Both the position numbers and the translations under genes were made by a program. A stretch of 57,032 nt of DNA from Pigmentiphaga sp. NML030171 (GTDB taxonomy: Bacteria > Pseudomonadota > Gammaproteobacteria > Burkholderiales > Burkholderiaceae_B): positions 1 through 57,032 of the forward strand of contig NZ_NINX01000010.1 in assembly GCF_002188635.1 (NCBI RefSeq). The letters run 5' to 3'. Under the pieces are notes generated by a model, which was given only the letters and a program-made list of their open reading frames with translations, was not told the DNA's origin and did not search any database. Numbering within the stretch: the first letter of the stretch is position 1; every line of letters begins with the position of its first letter. Shown here in pieces: positions 23,222 to 32,534 of this stretch.

Positions 23222-24196
23222 ATGAAGTTGGCACGCTTCACGGGAACGCTGTGCGCGCTGGGCCTGGCGGTTGCCGCCGGCCCGGCGGGCGCGGCCGGGT
23301 GGCCGGATCGGCCGGTGCGCATCGTCGTCTCGTCGGGGGCGGGGGGGACCGCGGACATCGTTGCCCGCCTGCTCGCGCAAAAACTGGAGGCGGCTTTCGG
23401 CCAGCCATTCGTCGTCGAGAACAAGCCTGGGGCGGGCGGACATGTTGGTGCCGCCCAGGTGGCCCGCTCACCCGCGGACGGCTATGTATGGCTGATGAGC
23501 GGCAGTCCGACGCACTCGGTCGGGCCGCACCTGTACAAGAACCTTCCGTATGACCCGATGCGCGACGTGCCGCCCGCCGCCATGGTCGCCATTGCGCCGA
23601 ACCTGCTGGTCGTCAATCGCGAGCTACCCGTGCGATCGGTGGCGGAACTCGTCGCGCTGGCGCGCGAGAAGCCCGGCGAGCTGACCTACTCGTCGGCCGG
23701 CAACGGCACGTCGGGACATCTGGCGGGGGCCTTGTTGCAGAGCATGGCCGGGATTCGCCTCAAACACGTTCCGTACAAGACCGGTCCGGACGCGGTGACG
23801 AGTGTCATCGCCGGCGATGTCTCCATGACCTTCTTTACCGTGCCCGCGGTGATGAAGCAGGTGCAGGCGGGCCGGTTGCGGGCGTTGGCCGTGACATCGA
23901 GCGCGCGCACCCCGCTCGCTCCCGATTTGCCCACGGTGGCCGAGGCAGGCTATCCGGGATTCGATGTGCTGGGCTGGTACGCCTTGTTCGCGCCCAAGGA
24001 TACGCCCGCGCAGATCGTCGACCGCTTGAGCGCGCAGGTCGAGCGTATCCTGGCCCAGGCCGACGTGCGCGAAAGACTCCAACAACTCGGCGCGGAACCG
24101 CACTACCTCGATGCCAAAGACCTGACCGCTTACATCGCGGTCGAATCACCGAAGTGGAAGACGCTGATCGAAGCATCGGGCGCACGGGTGGACTGA
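23222..24196 (+). CDS. Bug/TctC-family periplasmic solute receptor (4)
   Basis: 324 residues from ATG 23222 (AAGGAG seven bases away favours this over ATG 23216). Signal peptide ends GPAGAA, then GWPDRPVRIVVSSGAGGTADIVAR; the usual PxxPGG loop is SSGAGG here, a change in the ligand-carboxylate region. VVENKPGAGGHVGAAQVARSPADGYVW and LKHVPYKTGPDAVTSVIAGDVSMTF follow. The stop overlaps the next start (TGATG). The altered loop suggests a ligand preference different from receptors 3 and 5. Confidence 0.92.
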   Translation: MKLARFTGTLCALGLAVAAGPAGAAGWPDRPVRIVVSSGAGGTADIVARLLAQKLEAAFGQPFVVENKPGAGGHVGAAQVARSPADGYVWLMSGSPTHSVGPHLYKNLPYDPMRDVPPAAMVAIAPNLLVVNRELPVRSVAELVALAREKPGELTYSSAGNGTSGHLAGALLQSMAGIRLKHVPYKTGPDAVTSVIAGDVSMTFFTVPAVMKQVQAGRLRALAVTSSARTPLAPDLPTVAEAGYPGFDVLGWYALFAPKDTPAQIVDRLSAQVERILAQADVRERLQQLGAEPHYLDAKDLTAYIAVESPKWKTLIEASGARVD

Positions 24197-25308
24197 TGGC
24201 CGAAAACAGTCAGATCGAGCGCATCGTGCGCTGGGACGTGTTCGTCCGCAGCCTTGCCTACGCTCGCGAGGTCCGTTGGAGCGACATGACCGAGGCGGCC
24301 GCGCAGTTCGTGATCCTGCGCATCGAGACCGAGTCCGGCGCGGCGGGGGCGGCCGAGGTCGTGGTCAAGCCGACGTGGGTCGGCGCCACCGCAGCCAGTC
24401 TCGTCGCCACGCTGCGCGAGGTGTTCGAGCCCTTGGCCCGGCAAACGGGGTTGTCGGGGCCGGGGCAACTACGCGGGGCGCTCGAATCCATCCCGGGCAA
24501 CACCGTCGCCAAGGCCTTGATCGACAACGCATGCTGGGACTGGGAAGCAGCCCGCCAGGGGCAGCCGTTGTGGCGGCTGTGGAAGGGGCGGTCCGAGGTC
24601 GAACTGTCCTGGGCCGTTACCCGGCAGGCGCCCGACGCCATGGCGCGCGAGGCCGCCGCGATGGTGCAAGCCCATGGCTTTCGGACCCTGAAGATCAAGG
24701 GCGGGCAGGGGCTGCATCTGGACCGGGCCAGCCTGGCGGCGGTACGCCGGGCACTGGGCGATGCCACGCGCCTGTATGTGGATGCCAATGGCGCCTATCC
24801 GTTCGAAGAAGCCGCGGACTACGTGCGAGCCATGGCGCAGGAAGGCGTGGAGGTCGTGGAAGATCCTTCGCCTTTGTCCCCGGATGGCGCGTTCCAGGCC
24901 CTGCAACGGGAGGCGGGCCTGCCGCTGCTGGTCGATTTCGGGATGACCTCGACGCGGGACGCCCGGCTTTTCCTGGAGCGCGGCGCCGGCATCCTGAGCG
25001 CGAAGCCGGGGCGCTTCGGCCTTTCCGATGCGCAGGCCATGCGCGATCTTGCCGCCCGGGCACGGGCCGGCACGGTAGCAGGCCTCATGGGCGAGAGCGC
25101 CATGGGCACGTGGAGCGGCCTGCAATTCGCCGCGACGCTGCCGGCCGGCTCGCTACCCGCCGAACTGAGCTGGTTCCTGGCCATGCGGGAGCAGTACGTC
25201 GGGCACGTGCCGGCGATCGTCGACGGCATGGTGGCCCTGCCCGAGACCCCCTCCGTTGCCGAACTCGTGGACTGGGAAAGCATGAAAGATTTCAAGGTGC
25301 CGTCATGA
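24196..25308 (+). CDS. mandelate racemase/muconate-lactonizing-type enolase-superfamily enzyme
   Basis: 370 residues. The enolase-superfamily barrel shows the KxK pair Lys166/Lys168 (TLKIKGG), metal ligands Asp196 (YVDANGAY), Glu222 (VVEDPSP) and Asp247 (LLVDFGM), and Lys270 (LSAKPGRFG) on the opposite side. That double-lysine arrangement fits the muconate-lactonizing/o-succinylbenzoate synthase/epimerase subgroup. It should abstract a proton next to a carboxylate for cycloisomerisation, dehydration or epimerisation. The start overlaps the Bug stop and the stop overlaps the MaoC start, so it belongs to the same operon. Confidence 0.9.
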   Translation: MAENSQIERIVRWDVFVRSLAYAREVRWSDMTEAAAQFVILRIETESGAAGAAEVVVKPTWVGATAASLVATLREVFEPLARQTGLSGPGQLRGALESIPGNTVAKALIDNACWDWEAARQGQPLWRLWKGRSEVELSWAVTRQAPDAMAREAAAMVQAHGFRTLKIKGGQGLHLDRASLAAVRRALGDATRLYVDANGAYPFEEAADYVRAMAQEGVEVVEDPSPLSPDGAFQALQREAGLPLLVDFGMTSTRDARLFLERGAGILSAKPGRFGLSDAQAMRDLAARARAGTVAGLMGESAMGTWSGLQFAATLPAGSLPAELSWFLAMREQYVGHVPAIVDGMVALPETPSVAELVDWESMKDFKVPS

Positions 25309-25787
25309 GCAATGTCCGAATGGGCAGGCACGCCATCGCCTATGACGAACTGGTCGTGGGCGAGCGTTACGAGGGAAGCGCCCGAACGTTGACGCAGACC
25401 GATCTTTCCCTGGCCTGCATGTTGAGCGGAGACTGGCACCCCATTCACGCCGACGTCGAGTTCTGCCGTGCGGCAGGCATGCCGGGGCCGATGTTCCAGG
25501 GCCCCTACGGCATCCTGCTGGCCATGGGCATGGCGACGCAACTGCCTGTATTCGCGGATCCTGTCGTCGGCGCGACCGGCCTGGCGCAGTGGCGATACAG
25601 GCGGCCGTTGCGGGTGGGGGACACGGTGCATGTCAGGGCGACGATCAATGGCAAGCGGGTGACATCCGACGGACAGCGAGCCATCGTCGACAGACGCTTC
25701 GAACTGCTCGGCCCGGACGGGGAGTCGTTCCAGGAAGGGTATGGAGGAACCATGCTGCGGCTCTCATCCAGGGGGGAACAATCATGA
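25305..25787 (+). CDS. MaoC-like (R)-hydratase, hot-dog fold
   Basis: 160 residues. The hydratase-2 motif is present: LSGDWHPIHADVEFCRAAGM, with Asp43 and His48 as the likely catalytic pair. YRRPLRVGDTVHVRATI is the typical second strand region. It would hydrate an enoyl-CoA or dehydrate a hydroxyacyl-CoA made by the neighbouring acyl-CoA dehydrogenase. ATG 25305 overlaps the enolase-superfamily stop (ATGA), and its own stop overlaps the ligase start in the same way. Confidence 0.9.
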   Translation: MSNVRMGRHAIAYDELVVGERYEGSARTLTQTDLSLACMLSGDWHPIHADVEFCRAAGMPGPMFQGPYGILLAMGMATQLPVFADPVVGATGLAQWRYRRPLRVGDTVHVRATINGKRVTSDGQRAIVDRRFELLGPDGESFQEGYGGTMLRLSSRGEQS

Positions 25788-27337
25788 TTCTCGGCGACAT
25801 CGTCGACCACAACGCGCGCTGCCTGCGCGATCATCCGGCCTTTCTTTTCGAAGGCCGCGTCATCACGCACGGAGAGTTCGGGCAAAGGGTGAGACGGCTC
25901 GGCAATGCGTTGCTCGCCCAGGGCCTGGCGCGCGGCGACCGCATTGCGATCCTGGCCCAGAATTGTCCCGAATACATGGAGATGTACTGTGTGGCGGGCA
26001 TGTGCGGGTTCATCGCGGTCGGGATGAATTACCGGCTGTCGGCGGCGGACCAGGTTGCCATCCTGCGTGATTGCGCTCCTGCCCTGCTGGTCTATGACCC
26101 GGAGTACGAGGACCGGGTGCGGGAGTTGTGCACCGCCTTGCCTGCGCAGGTCCAGACCATGAAGCTGGGCGGCGATGCGGGCGATTCGGGCTACGAGGCG
26201 GCCATCGCCCGCGCGGACGCCGTGCCGCCGCCGATGCGCGCCCGGGACGACGACACCGTTTTCCTGATCTATACCAGCGGCACCACTGGAACCGCCAAGG
26301 GTGTCATGCTGGGCAACGCCGGCCAGGTGGAGCAGGCCCGCATGCTGGCGCTGTCGCACGGCGCGCAGCCCACTGACCGCATGCTCATCGTCATGCCCGC
26401 CTATCACATAGGGGGTACCACCGAGCTGCTCAGCTACCTGATCTGCGGTGCGACGATCGTACTGCACCGCCGGTTCGACGCGCGGGAGATCCTGGACAGC
26501 ATGGCGCGCCATCGCGTGACGGCCGCCCACTTCGCGCCGATCATGATCCAGGCCCTGCTGGACGAGCAGGAAAGGCAGGCCGTGGACCTGTCCAGCCTGA
26601 AGACGATCTGCTATGCCTCCGCGCCGATGTCGGTGGCGCTGTCCCGGCGGGCGCATCGCGCGCTTGGCCGGATTTTCATGCAGGTCTATGGGATGACCGA
26701 GCACGGGCCCGGCACCGCTCTCCTGAAGCACCAGCACGAACCGGAGGGGGACTCGGCCCAGGCCGCCCGCATGGCGTCGGCAGGCCAGCCGATCCCCGGC
26801 GTGGAAATCAGGATCCTGGACGAGCAGGGCCGGGAACTGGAACAGGGGCGAATCGGCGAAATCGCCATGCGCTCGGCCGCCATCATGCAGGGCTATTGGG
26901 GCAGGCCGGCGGAGACCGCGGCGGCGCTGGACGGCGGGTGGATGAAGACGGGCGATCTGGGCTATTTCGACGAGGACCACTACCTGTTCATCGTCGATCG
27001 CAAGAAAGACATGATCATCTCTGGGGGCGAGAACATCTATTCGCGGGAAGTGGAGGAGGCGTTGCTGCTTCATCCCGCGGTCCTGGAAGCAGCGGTGATC
27101 GGCGTGCCCGATGAGAAGTGGGGGGAGTCGGTGAAGGCATTCGTCGCCCTGAAGGCGGGCGGGCAGGCCGACGAGCGCACGCTGATCGAACACTGCCGCC
27201 AGAGGCTGGCCAGCTACAAGAAGCCGCGCAGCATCGAATTCATGGCTGCGCTGCCGCGCCTGCCCAGCACGAACAAGATAGACAAGAAGGCATTGCGCGC
27301 GCCGTACTGGGCAAACAAGGCCAGGCAAGTCGCCTGA
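25784..27337 (+). CDS. class I adenylate-forming acyl-CoA synthetase
   Basis: 517 residues. The P-loop IYTSGTTGTAKGVM (163-176), VYGMTEHGPGT, GWMKTGDLGYFDEDHYLFIVDRKKDMI and the C-terminal PSTNKIDKKAL with the adenylation Lys are all intact. It joins a carboxylic acid to CoA using ATP. ASAPMSVALSRR and the family layout are close to medium-chain or aromatic acid ligases, but the substrate cannot be assigned. ATG 25784 overlaps the MaoC stop. It most likely activates the acid imported through one of the adjacent Bug receptors. Confidence 0.93.
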   Translation: MILGDIVDHNARCLRDHPAFLFEGRVITHGEFGQRVRRLGNALLAQGLARGDRIAILAQNCPEYMEMYCVAGMCGFIAVGMNYRLSAADQVAILRDCAPALLVYDPEYEDRVRELCTALPAQVQTMKLGGDAGDSGYEAAIARADAVPPPMRARDDDTVFLIYTSGTTGTAKGVMLGNAGQVEQARMLALSHGAQPTDRMLIVMPAYHIGGTTELLSYLICGATIVLHRRFDAREILDSMARHRVTAAHFAPIMIQALLDEQERQAVDLSSLKTICYASAPMSVALSRRAHRALGRIFMQVYGMTEHGPGTALLKHQHEPEGDSAQAARMASAGQPIPGVEIRILDEQGRELEQGRIGEIAMRSAAIMQGYWGRPAETAAALDGGWMKTGDLGYFDEDHYLFIVDRKKDMIISGGENIYSREVEEALLLHPAVLEAAVIGVPDEKWGESVKAFVALKAGGQADERTLIEHCRQRLASYKKPRSIEFMAALPRLPSTNKIDKKALRAPYWANKARQVA

Positions 27338-27362
27338 GCAGACAGACCAAAAGGAGACGAGC

Positions 27363-28340
27363 ATGAACCTACGCAGGATTCTCGCCGGCGTTGCCGCGCT
27401 GGCATGGTTGGCGGCAGCCGGAGCGGCGCACGGCGAGGCGTTTCCCGCCAGGATGGTGCGCATCGTCGTACCCTTCACCGCCGGCGGCCTGGCGGATGTC
27501 GTGGCGCGTGGAATCGCCCAGGAGTTGACGAGCCGCTGGTCGCAGCCTGTCATCGTCGAGAACAAGCCCGGGGCCAATACCATCATCGCCGCCGAACACG
27601 TGGCCCGTGCGGCGCCGGATGGCTACACGCTGCTGATGGCCAACGACCCGACGCTCTCCTCCAATCAATATCTCTATCGCAAGCTTTCCTACGATCCGGT
27701 CAAGGATTTCGTGCCGGTGGTCAATCTCGTACAGACGCGGGAGATTCTGCTGGCGAGCAGGAAGTCAGGTCTGGCGAGCGTGGAGGCGCTCGTGGCGCGC
27801 GCGAAGGCGCGTCCCGGAGAGGTGACCTACGGCTCGTATGGCGTGGGAAGCAAGGCTCAACTCGATGCCGAGGCCTTTTCGTCGCTGGCGGGCATCCGGA
27901 TGAATCACGTTCCCTACAAGGGCGTCGCCGACGTCATGGCCGCCCTGGTGGGCGGCCAGATCGACGTGGCCTGGGTAGGCGTGCCGCCATCCATTCCCAT
28001 GGTCCAGGGAGACAAGGTCAGGCTGCTGGCGGTTGCGGCGCCGAGGCGGATCACCGCCTTTCCTGCCGCGCCGACGTTCGCGGAGCTGGGGTTTCCGGAG
28101 ATGGTCTCGCAAGCCTGGTTCGGCCTGGTCGCGCCCAGGGACACGCCGGACGCCATCGTGGGCAGGATCGCCGCCGACGTGTCGGCCGTCGTCTCGCAGC
28201 CGGCTTTCCTGGACAAGTACGTGACGGGCGTCGGGCTCGAGCCGTTGAACCAGGGGCCCGAGGAGTTCGGCCGTTTCCTGGTCCGGGACCGGGCGGAGTA
28301 CGAGGCCAGCATCCGCAATGCCAAGGTGAAGCTGGACTAG
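27363..28340 (+). CDS. Bug/TctC-family periplasmic solute receptor (5)
   Basis: 325 residues from ATG 27363 (AAAAGGAG upstream). Signal peptide LAGVAALAWLAAAGAAHG, then AFPARMVRIVVPFTAGGLADVVARG. VIVENKPGANTIIAAEHVARAAPDGYTLL and MNHVPYKGVADVMAALVGGQIDVAW follow the family pattern. It is 25 bp after the ligase and 13 bp before an acyl-CoA dehydrogenase on the same strand. Confidence 0.93.
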   Translation: MNLRRILAGVAALAWLAAAGAAHGEAFPARMVRIVVPFTAGGLADVVARGIAQELTSRWSQPVIVENKPGANTIIAAEHVARAAPDGYTLLMANDPTLSSNQYLYRKLSYDPVKDFVPVVNLVQTREILLASRKSGLASVEALVARAKARPGEVTYGSYGVGSKAQLDAEAFSSLAGIRMNHVPYKGVADVMAALVGGQIDVAWVGVPPSIPMVQGDKVRLLAVAAPRRITAFPAAPTFAELGFPEMVSQAWFGLVAPRDTPDAIVGRIAADVSAVVSQPAFLDKYVTGVGLEPLNQGPEEFGRFLVRDRAEYEASIRNAKVKLD

Positions 28341-28353
28341 CCGGAGAAGAACG

Positions 28354-29526
28354 ATGGATTTCGAGCTGGAACCGGAATTGCGCATGCTGCGCGACGCCGT
28401 GCGCCGTTTCGTGGAAAACGAGTTGTTGCCGCTGGAAGGTCGTTACGCCAATGAGTATGACATTCCCGACGATGTCCGGCTGCGGTTGCAGGACAAGGCG
28501 AAGGAATTGGGCTTTTGGGCTTTCGATCTGCCGGAGGAGGCGGGCGGAGGGGGCGTCGGCGTTGTCGGCATGTGTGTCGTGTTCGAGGAACTGGCCCGGT
28601 GCAACGTCCCCTCGTTCCGTGCCCCCACGGTTCTGACGCCCTATCTGGGGCCGGTATTGTTCCGTGGCAGCCAGAAGCAGAAGGAAACGTACCTGCTGCC
28701 CGTCGCCCGGGGCGAGAAGCGCACCTGTTTTGCGCTGACCGAAGCGGGGGCCGGGTCCGATCCGGCCGGCATGCGGACGACCGCGATCGCCGACGGCGAT
28801 CACTTCGTCATCAACGGCGCCAAGGTCTTCATCACCGGCGCCGACAAGGCGGATTTCGCGCAGGTGTTCGCGCGCACCATCAAGGATGGACAGGAGCTGG
28901 GTGTCAGCTGTTTTCTGGTCGACCGGGGCACGCCGGGGATGCGCTTGGGCCAGAGCTTCGAGCTGATGTCGCCGGACCGGCCATGGGAACTGCTGTTCGA
29001 CAATGTTCGGGTTCCGGCGGACAGCATGGTGGGCGTGGCCGGGCAGGGCTGGGAGCTGGCGCGGGAATTTCTCGACATGGGCCGCCTCATCCACGGCCCG
29101 AAGGCGCTGGGGCGCGCGCAGCGGGCCCTGGACATGGCGATCGCCTACGCCAACGAACGCTGTACGTTCGGACAGCCCCTGGCCCGGCGCCAGGCCATCC
29201 AGTGGATGATCGCCGATTCCATGGTGGAACTCCATGCAGCCAGATCCATGGTGCTGCACGCCGCGTGGAAGGCGGACCGCGGACTGGACTATCATCTCGA
29301 GGCGTCCGCGGTGAAGCTCTACGCGGACGAAATGTTGATACGCGTCGTCGACCGGGCCATCCAGATCTACGGCGGCGTGGGGTTGTCTCGCGAATTGCCG
29401 CTGGAACTCATGTATCGAGATGCGCGCAGCCGCACCATTACCGAAGGTTCTTCCGAAATGCAGCGGATGATCATTGCGTCGGGGGCGCTGTCCGGCCGGT
29501 ACGGAACCAATCGCTTCGAAACTTGA
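28354..29526 (+). CDS. acyl-CoA dehydrogenase family protein (2)
   Basis: 390 residues, MDFELEPELRMLRDAVRRFV. FAD and substrate motifs are ALTEAGAGSDPAGMRTTA and NGAKVFITGADKADF. The C-terminal helix has RTITEGSSEMQRM with Glu364 at the usual catalytic-base position, unlike the paralogue at 20157. It should desaturate an acyl-CoA with electrons passing to ETF, whose genes are not in the window. ATG 28354 follows CGGAGAAG. It is the last enzyme of the tight run before the LysR gene. Confidence 0.92.
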   Translation: MDFELEPELRMLRDAVRRFVENELLPLEGRYANEYDIPDDVRLRLQDKAKELGFWAFDLPEEAGGGGVGVVGMCVVFEELARCNVPSFRAPTVLTPYLGPVLFRGSQKQKETYLLPVARGEKRTCFALTEAGAGSDPAGMRTTAIADGDHFVINGAKVFITGADKADFAQVFARTIKDGQELGVSCFLVDRGTPGMRLGQSFELMSPDRPWELLFDNVRVPADSMVGVAGQGWELAREFLDMGRLIHGPKALGRAQRALDMAIAYANERCTFGQPLARRQAIQWMIADSMVELHAARSMVLHAAWKADRGLDYHLEASAVKLYADEMLIRVVDRAIQIYGGVGLSRELPLELMYRDARSRTITEGSSEMQRMIIASGALSGRYGTNRFET

Positions 29527-29579
29527 ACAGGCAGTAGGCATTGCCGCCGGCGACCGATCGCATTCCACGGAGGGCGGCA

Positions 29580-30539
29580 ATGAACATCGAGAGCATCGAT
29601 CTGAACCTGTTGGTGGCTTTCGACGCAATGATGCAGGAGCGCAACGTCACGCGGGCCGGATTGCGCGTAGGCCTGTCCCAGCCTTCGATGAGCCATGCCC
29701 TGACCCGCTTGCGCCATCTGTGCGGCGATCCGCTGTTCGTGCGGGTGAAGACGGGAATGGAGCCCACGCCGTTCGCGCAGCGTATCGCTCCCAGCGTGCG
29801 GGCCGGGCTGGCCATCATGCGCGCGGGACTGGAGGAAGCCGTGGCGTTCGATCCGGCGCGGTCGGAGCGGATTTTCCAGATACTGCTGAGCGACATCGGC
29901 GAAGTGGTCTACCTGCCTCGCCTGATGCAGCACCTGAAGAGCGTGGCGCCGGGCGTCGGGCTGCGCATACTGCAATTGCCGCGCGAAAGCTACCGCGAAG
30001 CGCTCGAATGCGGGGACGCCGACCTCGCGGTGGGTTTCCTGCCCGGATTGAGTGCGGGGTTCTACCAGCAGCGTCTGTTCAGCGACCGCCATGTCTGCCT
30101 GCTGAGGTCGGATCACCCGCGCATCGGCGCATCGCTCGGCCTCCAGAGTTTCAGCGAGGAATTTCATATCATGATCGAGCCGGCGGGGACGCGGTATAGC
30201 CGCGCCTCCCTGCATTCCTCGACCACGACGCTGATCGAGCAGTACCTGGAGAAGAACGGGTTGCGCCGCCACATCGCGCTGCGTGTGCCGCATTTCACCA
30301 TCGTGCCCGAGATCCTGGCCGCTACCGAACTGCTGGTGGTCATCCCCGGTACCGTGGCGCGTCTCATGATGCCCTGGCGTCACGTCAAGATGCTGCCGCT
30401 GCCTTTCGAGGTGCCGGAATTCGAGGTCAAGCAGTTCTGGCATGAACGCAGCCACCAGGATGCCGGCACTCGCTGGCTGCGCGGCGTCTTCGCGGACTTG
30501 TTCCTGGAGCAGGGCGCGCAATTGCGGACGGCAGGCTAG
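29580..30539 (+). CDS. LysR-family transcriptional regulator (2)
   Basis: 319 residues from ATG 29580 (GGAGGGCGG upstream). The winged helix MNIESIDLNLLVAFDAMMQE, RAGLRVGLSQPSMSHALTRLR and GDPLFVRVKTGMEPTPFA resembles the NodD/PcpR-type branch, whose members often sense aromatic or phenolic compounds. The effector domain fills the rest. It lies 53 bp downstream of the catabolic run on the same strand, an unusual place for a LysR activator but consistent with controlling that run. The 5' part of a truncated aldolase frame overlaps its 3' end. Confidence 0.92.
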   Translation: MNIESIDLNLLVAFDAMMQERNVTRAGLRVGLSQPSMSHALTRLRHLCGDPLFVRVKTGMEPTPFAQRIAPSVRAGLAIMRAGLEEAVAFDPARSERIFQILLSDIGEVVYLPRLMQHLKSVAPGVGLRILQLPRESYREALECGDADLAVGFLPGLSAGFYQQRLFSDRHVCLLRSDHPRIGASLGLQSFSEEFHIMIEPAGTRYSRASLHSSTTTLIEQYLEKNGLRRHIALRVPHFTIVPEILAATELLVVIPGTVARLMMPWRHVKMLPLPFEVPEFEVKQFWHERSHQDAGTRWLRGVFADLFLEQGAQLRTAG

Positions 30540-31218
30540 CTCGGAAGCCGTAGTCGTTGCAGACCATTTCCCTCGCCGCTCCTGGCGTCAGCTGTGCGTC
30601 GCGGGCCTGAGCCTGGGGGTGACGCCATTTGTCCGGGTGCCATCGCTCGCGCCCGACTGCATCGCCCGGGTACTGGATGGCGGGGCCCTCGGTGTCATTG
30701 CTCCCCACGTCCAGGGCGCGGACGAAGCCGCCCGGGTGGTACGCGCCGCGAAATATCCTCCCTCCGGCTCGCGCTCATTCACCGCGGCGCTGCCTCACTT
30801 GAGATTCCGGAGCTTTCCCGGCGCGGAAGCCGGGGCGGCGATCGATGCCGCCACCATGGTGGTCATCATGATCGAGTCGGCCGTGGCGCTGGAGGCGGTG
30901 GATGCCATCGCCGCCGTCGACGGGGTGGACATGCTGTTCATCGGCACCAACGATCTCTGCGCGGAACTGGGTATCCCCGGGCAACTGGACCATCCGCTGA
31001 TTCGCCAGGCCTATGCCGCATGCATGCGTGCCTGCGAGGTGAATGGCAAGCACCTGGGCATAGGCGGACTGAACGCGCACCCCGCGCTCGCGGCCGAGTT
31101 CGTCGAGCTGGGTGCCCGCTACGTATCGACGGGTACGGACCTGTCGTTCCTGGCCACAGGGGCGGCGTCCAGGGCCAGGCAGATGCGCGAGCGTTTTTCC
31201 GCGCCTCCTCACACTTGA
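30540..31218 (+). pseudogene. HpcH/HpaI-type aldolase, 5'-truncated
   Basis: The frame continues SEAVVVADHF, LGVTPFVRVPSLAPDCIARVL, GALGVIAPHVQGADEAARVV, MIESAVALEAVDAIAAVDGV, DMLFIGTNDLCAELGIPGQ and ends SAPPHT. These are central and C-terminal parts of the class II HpcH/HpaI aldolase family, including metal ligands Glu (MIES) and Asp (GTND). The first 40-50 residues, with the catalytic His strand, are missing: upstream the frame runs antiphase through the LysR 3' end. An ATG at 30442 could start a 258-residue product with an unrelated N-terminus, but no ribosome site supports it. I read it as a deletion that joined the LysR gene to an aldolase remnant. Confidence 0.75.
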
Positions 31219-31260
31219 AGACGGCCCATGGCCCCGGCCTGGCCGCCGTCGCTGGCGCTT

Positions 31261-32337
31261 CTAGAACCCCAGCGCCACCGCCAGCCCCCCGCCCACCACG
31301 CCGATCCCGACCACGCCCGCCACCAGCACGGCCAGTTCCACCGGCCTGAACGACTTCGCCACCATCGCCAGCGAGGGCAGGCTGATGGGCGGCAGGGTCA
31401 TGATCAGCGCGGCGGCGGGGCCTGCGGCCATGCCCAGCGACAGCATCGCCTGCACGATGGGAACTTCGCCGGCGGTGGGGATGACGAACAGCATGCCGGC
31501 CACGGCCAGGCCGACGATCCAGAGCACGCTGTTGTCCACGCCGGCGCCGACTTCCGGGAACAGCCAGGCGCGCGCGGCGCCCAGCAGCAGGACCAGCACG
31601 ATGTATTCGGGCAGCAGGCGCAGCGTCATGCGGGCCAGGATGCGCATCCAGCGCCGGAATACGTTCGGGTCTTCCGGGCCCGTCTCGCCCGCGGCCTGCA
31701 TGGCTTGCATCTGCGCGACGTCGAAGGTGCCGGTGCGGCCCTGGCTCATGCGGTTGAGCAGCCAGCCCAGGCCCAGCACCATCACGAGGCCCAGTCCCAG
31801 GCGCAGCCCCATCCAGTGCCAGCCCAGCACGAAGCCCATGAAGATCAGCGTGGCGGGGTTGAGCACCGTGTTGCCCAGCCAGAACGCGGCGGCGCTGCCG
31901 GGCGCCGCCTGGCATTTGCGCAGGCCGGCCACGACCGGCGCGGCGCAGCAGGTGCACATCATGCCGGGCAGCGAAAGCAGGCCGCCGGCCACGACGCTGC
32001 CCAGGCCGGTGCCGCCCAGCAGGCGCAATATCCATGCGCGCGGCAGCAGGGCCTGCACGCCCGATCCCAGCAACAGGCCCAGCACCATGGCCTTCCAGAT
32101 GGCCAGGCCGTAGGCCACTGCATAGTCCAGCGCCGCCTGCATCGATGGCGCGGGCGGGGCGGACTGCCCGCCCATCAGGATGGACCGGCCGATGGAGTGC
32201 GTGTCGGCCGCGACGAAGGCGCGGTCGTAATAGGGCGACCATTTCACGTAGAACAGGCCGGCGATCGCGATCAGCGCGAACACCGCGATGGCCCAGGCGG
32301 GGTGGGGGGCGGAGCGTGGGGAGGCGTGGGTACTCAT
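31261..32337 (-). CDS. ArsP/DUF318-family membrane permease
   Basis: 358 residues from ATG 32337, with about eight to ten hydrophobic segments. GMMCTCCAAPVVAGLRK and FWLGNTVLNPATLIFMGFVLG are typical of PF03773 permeases, which include the organoarsenical exporter ArsP with paired cysteines. A second repeat half, IVGLAVAGMLFVIPTAGEVPIVQAML, has the conserved GE-P motif. It probably exports a trivalent organoarsenical or another thiol-reactive species from the cytoplasm. No arsR or arsenic methyltransferase gene is adjacent, so arsenic specificity is only a family-level guess. Confidence 0.85.
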   Translation of the reverse strand: MSTHASPRSAPHPAWAIAVFALIAIAGLFYVKWSPYYDRAFVAADTHSIGRSILMGGQSAPPAPSMQAALDYAVAYGLAIWKAMVLGLLLGSGVQALLPRAWILRLLGGTGLGSVVAGGLLSLPGMMCTCCAAPVVAGLRKCQAAPGSAAAFWLGNTVLNPATLIFMGFVLGWHWMGLRLGLGLVMVLGLGWLLNRMSQGRTGTFDVAQMQAMQAAGETGPEDPNVFRRWMRILARMTLRLLPEYIVLVLLLGAARAWLFPEVGAGVDNSVLWIVGLAVAGMLFVIPTAGEVPIVQAMLSLGMAAGPAAALIMTLPPISLPSLAMVAKSFRPVELAVLVAGVVGIGVVGGGLAVALGF

Positions 32338-32521
32338 GAAGGGCTGCGCAAGGTGCCGTCGTTGGCGAGGAGGCACCATTTTAGTGGCTGCGCAGGCCTT
32401 TTCTTTCGCGGTGCCACGATTCCCGGCCGAGCTGGCGGCCTACCGTTTTTACAAATAGTCATCTGAACTGCAACTATTGACATTTGGCGCGAACCGATGC
32501 AGTCCGGCAGACAAAATCACT

Positions 32522-32527
32522 TACAAT
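32522..32527 (+). promoter_or_regulatory. candidate -10 element TACAAT
   Basis: TACAAT lies 57 bp before the terminator hairpin and 120 bp before the MHYT gene. No good -35 sits at 17 bp spacing; TTGACA at 32478-32483 is too far away. Start sites near 32534 would give the structured leader described here. Confidence 0.4.
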
Positions 32528-32534
32528 CGCCGGT

